From the NCBI RefSeq assembly GCF_001704295.1, contig NZ_CP012334.1:4786084-4850083 (forward strand): a stretch of DNA of 64,000 nucleotides, written 5' to 3'. Source of the stretch: Bordetella sp. H567 (GTDB lineage: Bacteria > Pseudomonadota > Gammaproteobacteria > Burkholderiales > Burkholderiaceae_B). The notes beneath the pieces were generated by a model. It did not search any database. It saw only the letters and a program-made list of their open reading frames with translations, and was not told where the DNA came from. This document shows, piece after piece, positions 61,350-64,000 of this stretch. The position numbers and the translations under genes are program-made. Position 1 is the first letter of the stretch; every line of letters begins with the position of its first letter.

Positions 61350-61967
61350 ATGAATCATCTCACTTACGAACAGCTGAACGCAGACAACACCGCAGTTATC
61401 CTCGTCGACCACCAGGTCGGCCTGTTGACAGGCGTTCGAGACATTTCGACCGGTGAGCTCAAGCACAACGTCGTTGCCCTGGCCAAAGCGGCCAAGGCCT
61501 TGGGACTGCCGATCGTTGTGGCGTCCACGGCGGCAAAGAGCATGTGGGGCCCGACGTTTCCCGAGCTGCTCGAGGCGCTGCCGGGCGTCGAGGTCCTCGA
61601 CCGCTCGTCGGTGAACGCCTACGACGACAAGCGCGTCGCCGCGGCCATCGAGGGTACGAAGCGCAAGAACTTGATCTTCGCTGGTGTGTCACTTGAAGTC
61701 TGCGCGGGATTCCCGGCGGTTACCGCCGTATCGCGCGGCTACAACGCCTATGTCGCGGTCGATGCGTCAGGCACCTTCAGCGATACCAAGCGTGAAGTAG
61801 CGTTGTATCGCTTGACACAGGCTGGGGTGGTCGTTTCGGATTATGCGACCTTGATGGTTGAAATCCTCGGCGACAACAGCAGCCCGAAGGCCGGCGCCGT
61901 CTACCAGGCGCTCGACATGCCGTGGGCCGTTCTGGTCGGCCAAGTCGCTGCCGCGTATGGCAAATAA
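61350..61967 (+). CDS. isochorismatase-family cysteine hydrolase (YcaC-like)
   Basis: A 205-residue hydrolase. The catalytic triad is seen as Asp in VILVDHQVGLLTG, Lys within the GTKRKNLIFAG region, and Cys in GVSLEVCAGFPAVTAVSRGY. Length and context match YcaC, an octameric enzyme of unknown substrate. It is 16 bases upstream of the MBL-fold gene on the same strand, so the two are co-transcribed. Its promoter lies in the gap with the LysR palindrome. Confidence 0.88.
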   Translation: MNHLTYEQLNADNTAVILVDHQVGLLTGVRDISTGELKHNVVALAKAAKALGLPIVVASTAAKSMWGPTFPELLEALPGVEVLDRSSVNAYDDKRVAAAIEGTKRKNLIFAGVSLEVCAGFPAVTAVSRGYNAYVAVDASGTFSDTKREVALYRLTQAGVVVSDYATLMVEILGDNSSPKAGAVYQALDMPWAVLVGQVAAAYGK

Positions 61968-61983
61968 TGTTCGAGGAGAAACC

Positions 61984-62916
61984 ATGAAAACGCTACATAA
62001 GTACACGATCTCGGCGTTAGGCATGCTACTGGCAGGGCTGACCACACTGCCGGCAGCGGCACAACAGGAAACGCCGTACGCCAAGATCAACGCCGCAGCG
62101 GAGAGAGATCCCATCACCGTCAAGCAACTAAGGGGTGGCGTGAGCGCCCTGTATGGTTCGGGCGGCAATATCGGAGCCTTGGTCGGGAAAGACGGCATCT
62201 TCATGGTGGATGCGGGGATAGCGGTTTCTGAGCAGAAGTTGCTGGGTGCCATCCATGGCCTGAAGTCCGGCAAAATCAATTACGTGGTCAATACACACTG
62301 GCACTGGGATCACACGGACGGGAACGAGTGGCTTCACAAGAACGGCGCCACAATCATCGCTAGCCCGGAAACTGCCAATCACCTTGGCCAGACCATACGC
62401 GTAGAGGAATGGGGACATACGTTCACACCCGTCCCCAAGGGCGCGAGGCCTACCATGCTCGTTTCCGCTGAAAAGAACATAAAGTTCGACGGGGATACGG
62501 CCCAGATCCGGCCCTACATGCATTCGCATACCGACGGCGATCTTTCGGTCTATTTCAAAAAGGCGGACGTGCTCTTTACCGGGGATACCTGGTGGAATGG
62601 CTTGTATCCCTTTATCGACTATGCCGAGGGCGGAGACATCGACGGGATGATCAATGCCGCGAATGAAAACATCGAAATGACAACGGAGAAAACGATCGTC
62701 GTTGCGGGGCACGGACCGGACGGTACACGCGCCGACCTTGTCGCCTATCGCGACATGCTCGTAGCGATTCGAGACCGAGTCGCATCGCTAAAAAAGCAGG
62801 GAATGACGGTGGACCAAGTGATCGCCGCGAAGCCTTCCGAGCAGTTCGATGCCAAGTGGGGCAACAACGTCATCAATCCGGCCTTGTTTGTACGGCTGGT
62901 GTATCGAGGCGTCTAG
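61984..62916 (+). CDS. exported metallo-beta-lactamase-fold hydrolase
   Basis: A 310-residue periplasmic MBL-fold protein; the signal is ALGMLLAGLTTLPAAAQQ. Zinc motifs are NTHWHWDHTDGN (near 103), MHSHTDGDLSVYF (near 180), FTGDTWWNG and VAGHGPDG. These fit a general MBL hydrolase, not a proven beta-lactamase; relatives occur next to quinoprotein and thioester pathways. ATG 61984 follows GAGGAGAAACC. Co-transcription with the upstream hydrolase is likely. Confidence 0.88.
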   Translation: MKTLHKYTISALGMLLAGLTTLPAAAQQETPYAKINAAAERDPITVKQLRGGVSALYGSGGNIGALVGKDGIFMVDAGIAVSEQKLLGAIHGLKSGKINYVVNTHWHWDHTDGNEWLHKNGATIIASPETANHLGQTIRVEEWGHTFTPVPKGARPTMLVSAEKNIKFDGDTAQIRPYMHSHTDGDLSVYFKKADVLFTGDTWWNGLYPFIDYAEGGDIDGMINAANENIEMTTEKTIVVAGHGPDGTRADLVAYRDMLVAIRDRVASLKKQGMTVDQVIAAKPSEQFDAKWGNNVINPALFVRLVYRGV

Positions 62917-62924
62917 GGATTGGG

Positions 62925-62955
62925 AAAAAAGGCCCGCTCCTGGTTGAAGCGGGCC
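62925..62955. terminator. hairpin after the MBL-fold gene
   Basis: GGCCCGCT (62931-62938) and AGCGGGCC (62948-62955) form an eight-base perfect stem with a nine-base loop. Six A residues (62925-62930) precede it, so the T-run lies on the minus strand. On the plus strand only ATTCATT follows. It probably stops plus-strand transcription weakly. Confidence 0.55.
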
Positions 62956-63048
62956 ATTCATTCCGAGACGCCGCCAAGACGTGAATCCGAAGAATAGGAT
63001 CATGACACGACGCGATTTCCGCGCATATCAACATAGGAACCTTCCCAA

Positions 63049-63648
63049 ATGAATAATGCCTTCCTTGAAGCCCTGAAGCGCCGCCGCACGCAATACGCGT
63101 TGGGGAGAAATCTTCCGACGCCCCCCGAAACCGTTACGGCCCTTGTCCGGGAAGCGATCAAGCACGCGCCTTCGTCCTTCAACTCGCAGAGCTCGCGCGC
63201 CGTCATCCTGTTCGGCGAACAGAGCGTAAAGTTGTGGGACATCGCCAAGGATGCCTTGCGCAAGTTGGTCCCGGCCGACGTCTTCGTGAACACGGAAAAG
63301 AAACTCAACAGCTTCGCTGCGGGTGCCGGCACCGTGCTGTTCTTCGAAGACCAGGCCGTTGTCAAGGCGATGCAAGAGCGGTTCGCCCTGTACGCCGACA
63401 ATTTCCCCGTGTGGTCGGAACAGTCCGGCGGAATGGCCCAGCTATCGGTCTGGTCGACCCTGGCCAACGCCGGCATCGGTGCCAGCCTGCAGCACTACAA
63501 CCCGATCATCGATGAAGCTGTCGCCGCACAATGGGGCCTGCCCGCTAGTTGGAAGTTGCGCGCACAAATGCCTTTCGGGTCCAACGAAGGCGCCTTCCCC
63601 GATAAGGCCTTCATGGACGACGAGGAACGCGTCCGCGTCTTTCGCTGA
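63049..63648 (+). CDS. nitroreductase-family FMN protein
   Basis: A 199-residue nitroreductase of the HBN1/YdgI-like kind. The FMN-binding Arg cluster is FLEALKRRRTQYALG, HAPSSFNSQSSRAVILFG follows, and GGMAQLSVWSTLANAGIGASLQHYNP is the typical helix. The reaction would be NAD(P)H reduction of nitro compounds or quinones. It fits with the pirin, reductase and hydrolase genes around it as a detoxification set. The start is ATG 63049, with a weak GGAACC-type site upstream. Confidence 0.85.
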   Translation: MNNAFLEALKRRRTQYALGRNLPTPPETVTALVREAIKHAPSSFNSQSSRAVILFGEQSVKLWDIAKDALRKLVPADVFVNTEKKLNSFAAGAGTVLFFEDQAVVKAMQERFALYADNFPVWSEQSGGMAQLSVWSTLANAGIGASLQHYNPIIDEAVAAQWGLPASWKLRAQMPFGSNEGAFPDKAFMDDEERVRVFR

Positions 63649-63741
63649 TAGCTCGCATGGCCCCCGGTGCCCAGCAACGTACGCCGGGCACGGTGAGGAA
63701 AGTCGACGCCCAATGGGCGACGACGTGTGGGAGAAGCGCAC

Positions 63742-64000
63742 TCAGTTTGGAAATTCGCGAGACGTATGCGCCGCGTCAATGTGTTCCTTCACGGATGACC
63801 TTTGGATGGCTTGTGGTGGCTGACCAAACGAACGGATGAAGGACAGGCGCATCCGCTCGCGATCGCCGAACCCCGCTTCTCTCGCAACCACTTCAACTGG
63901 ATGATTGGTGGTTTCCAGCATGACGCGAGCGGCCTCCACGCGAAGACGCTCGATCGCCTTCGCCGGCGATTGACCTGTCTCGTCGCGAAATACTCGGCTG
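63742..64000 (-). CDS. AraC/GlxA-family transcriptional regulator, C-terminal part
   Basis: Only the last 85 codons lie in the window; the gene continues beyond 64000. The visible part is the second half of an AraC-type double HTH: SRVFRDETGQSPAKAIERLRVEAARVMLETT, then HPVEVVAREAGFGDRERMRLSFIRSFGQPPQAIQR. The RFxxxxG-SPxxxxxxxR pattern and the SF(I)R-GxxPxxY-like end fit GlxA-type regulators with an N-terminal DJ-1/PfpI domain, which cannot be checked here. It converges on the nitroreductase gene. Confidence 0.8.
   Translation of the reverse strand, partial: SRVFRDETGQSPAKAIERLRVEAARVMLETTNHPVEVVAREAGFGDRERMRLSFIRSFGQPPQAIQRSSVKEHIDAAHTSREFPN

Noticed and set aside
61984-62916. True beta-lactamase
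   Set aside because: Zinc motifs are common to the whole MBL superfamily; loops specific for B1-B3 lactamases were not seen.

Overview
The window is a GC-rich (roughly 65 percent by eye) chromosomal stretch from a betaproteobacterium, most likely Bordetella or a close Alcaligenaceae relative with an environmental, catabolically broad lifestyle. The main reason is seven Bug/TctC-type periplasmic solute-receptor genes, an expansion characteristic of that family. Most are attached to small catabolic operons with IclR, LysR, TrmB or AraC regulators. No rRNA, tRNA, CRISPR array, phage or insertion sequence was recognised.

Layout. 1-5072: an esterase fragment, two YsnF/DUF2382 stress proteins, a DUF4863 protein, an S4 RNA-binding protein overlapping a membrane-anchored Mrr-like protein, and a hypothetical protein. 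5179-10072 (minus): complete tripartite tricarboxylate transporter (tctC-tctB-tctA) followed by an Ldh2-type dehydrogenase and an SDR. 10344-17028: a HAD phosphatase, then a TrmB regulator divergent from an orphan carboxyltransferase, a split NDP-forming acyl-CoA synthetase and a receptor. 17025-19427: an old yellow enzyme with a divergent HxlR regulator, and an unknown secreted protein. 19790-26863: two receptors, CaiB-type CoA transferase, MaoC-type hydratase, acyl-CoA ligase and a divergent IclR. 26968-31095: a large autotransporter with a PGRS-like glycine-rich passenger.

31276-35126 (minus): IclR, TauD-type dioxygenase, receptor, L-gulonate-dehydrogenase-like enzyme. 35211-40014: GH88 hydrolase, receptor and an enolase-superfamily enzyme (minus), divergent LysR. 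40086-44811: antiporter, metal-binding-like periplasmic protein with divergent Crp/Fnr regulator, lipocalin-like protein, FMN reductase and a DUF4148 protein. 45432-50099: a GAF-AraC sensor, receptor plus second enolase-superfamily enzyme, IclR. 50358-56083 (plus): SDR, MHS-family transporter, CE4-type amidohydrolase, SDR, M20 amidohydrolase, SDR. 56302-64000: TehA-like channel, GMC oxidoreductase, pirin, LysR, isochorismatase-like hydrolase, secreted MBL-fold hydrolase, nitroreductase and the end of an AraC/GlxA regulator.

How they work together: most blocks follow the plan receptor plus two to five enzymes plus one regulator, suggesting uptake and oxidation of organic, sugar and acyl acids. 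Beneath this is evidence of shuffling. A 147-bp copy of an iclR 3' end, a collapsed copy of an enolase gene and a truncated second enolase remnant fused in frame to a GH88 gene lie at block edges. Two of the copies form direct repeats that bracket whole catabolic blocks. Several intergenic regions carry strong inverted repeats placed like operators, including one motif found upstream of both a LysR gene and the neighbouring pirin gene.
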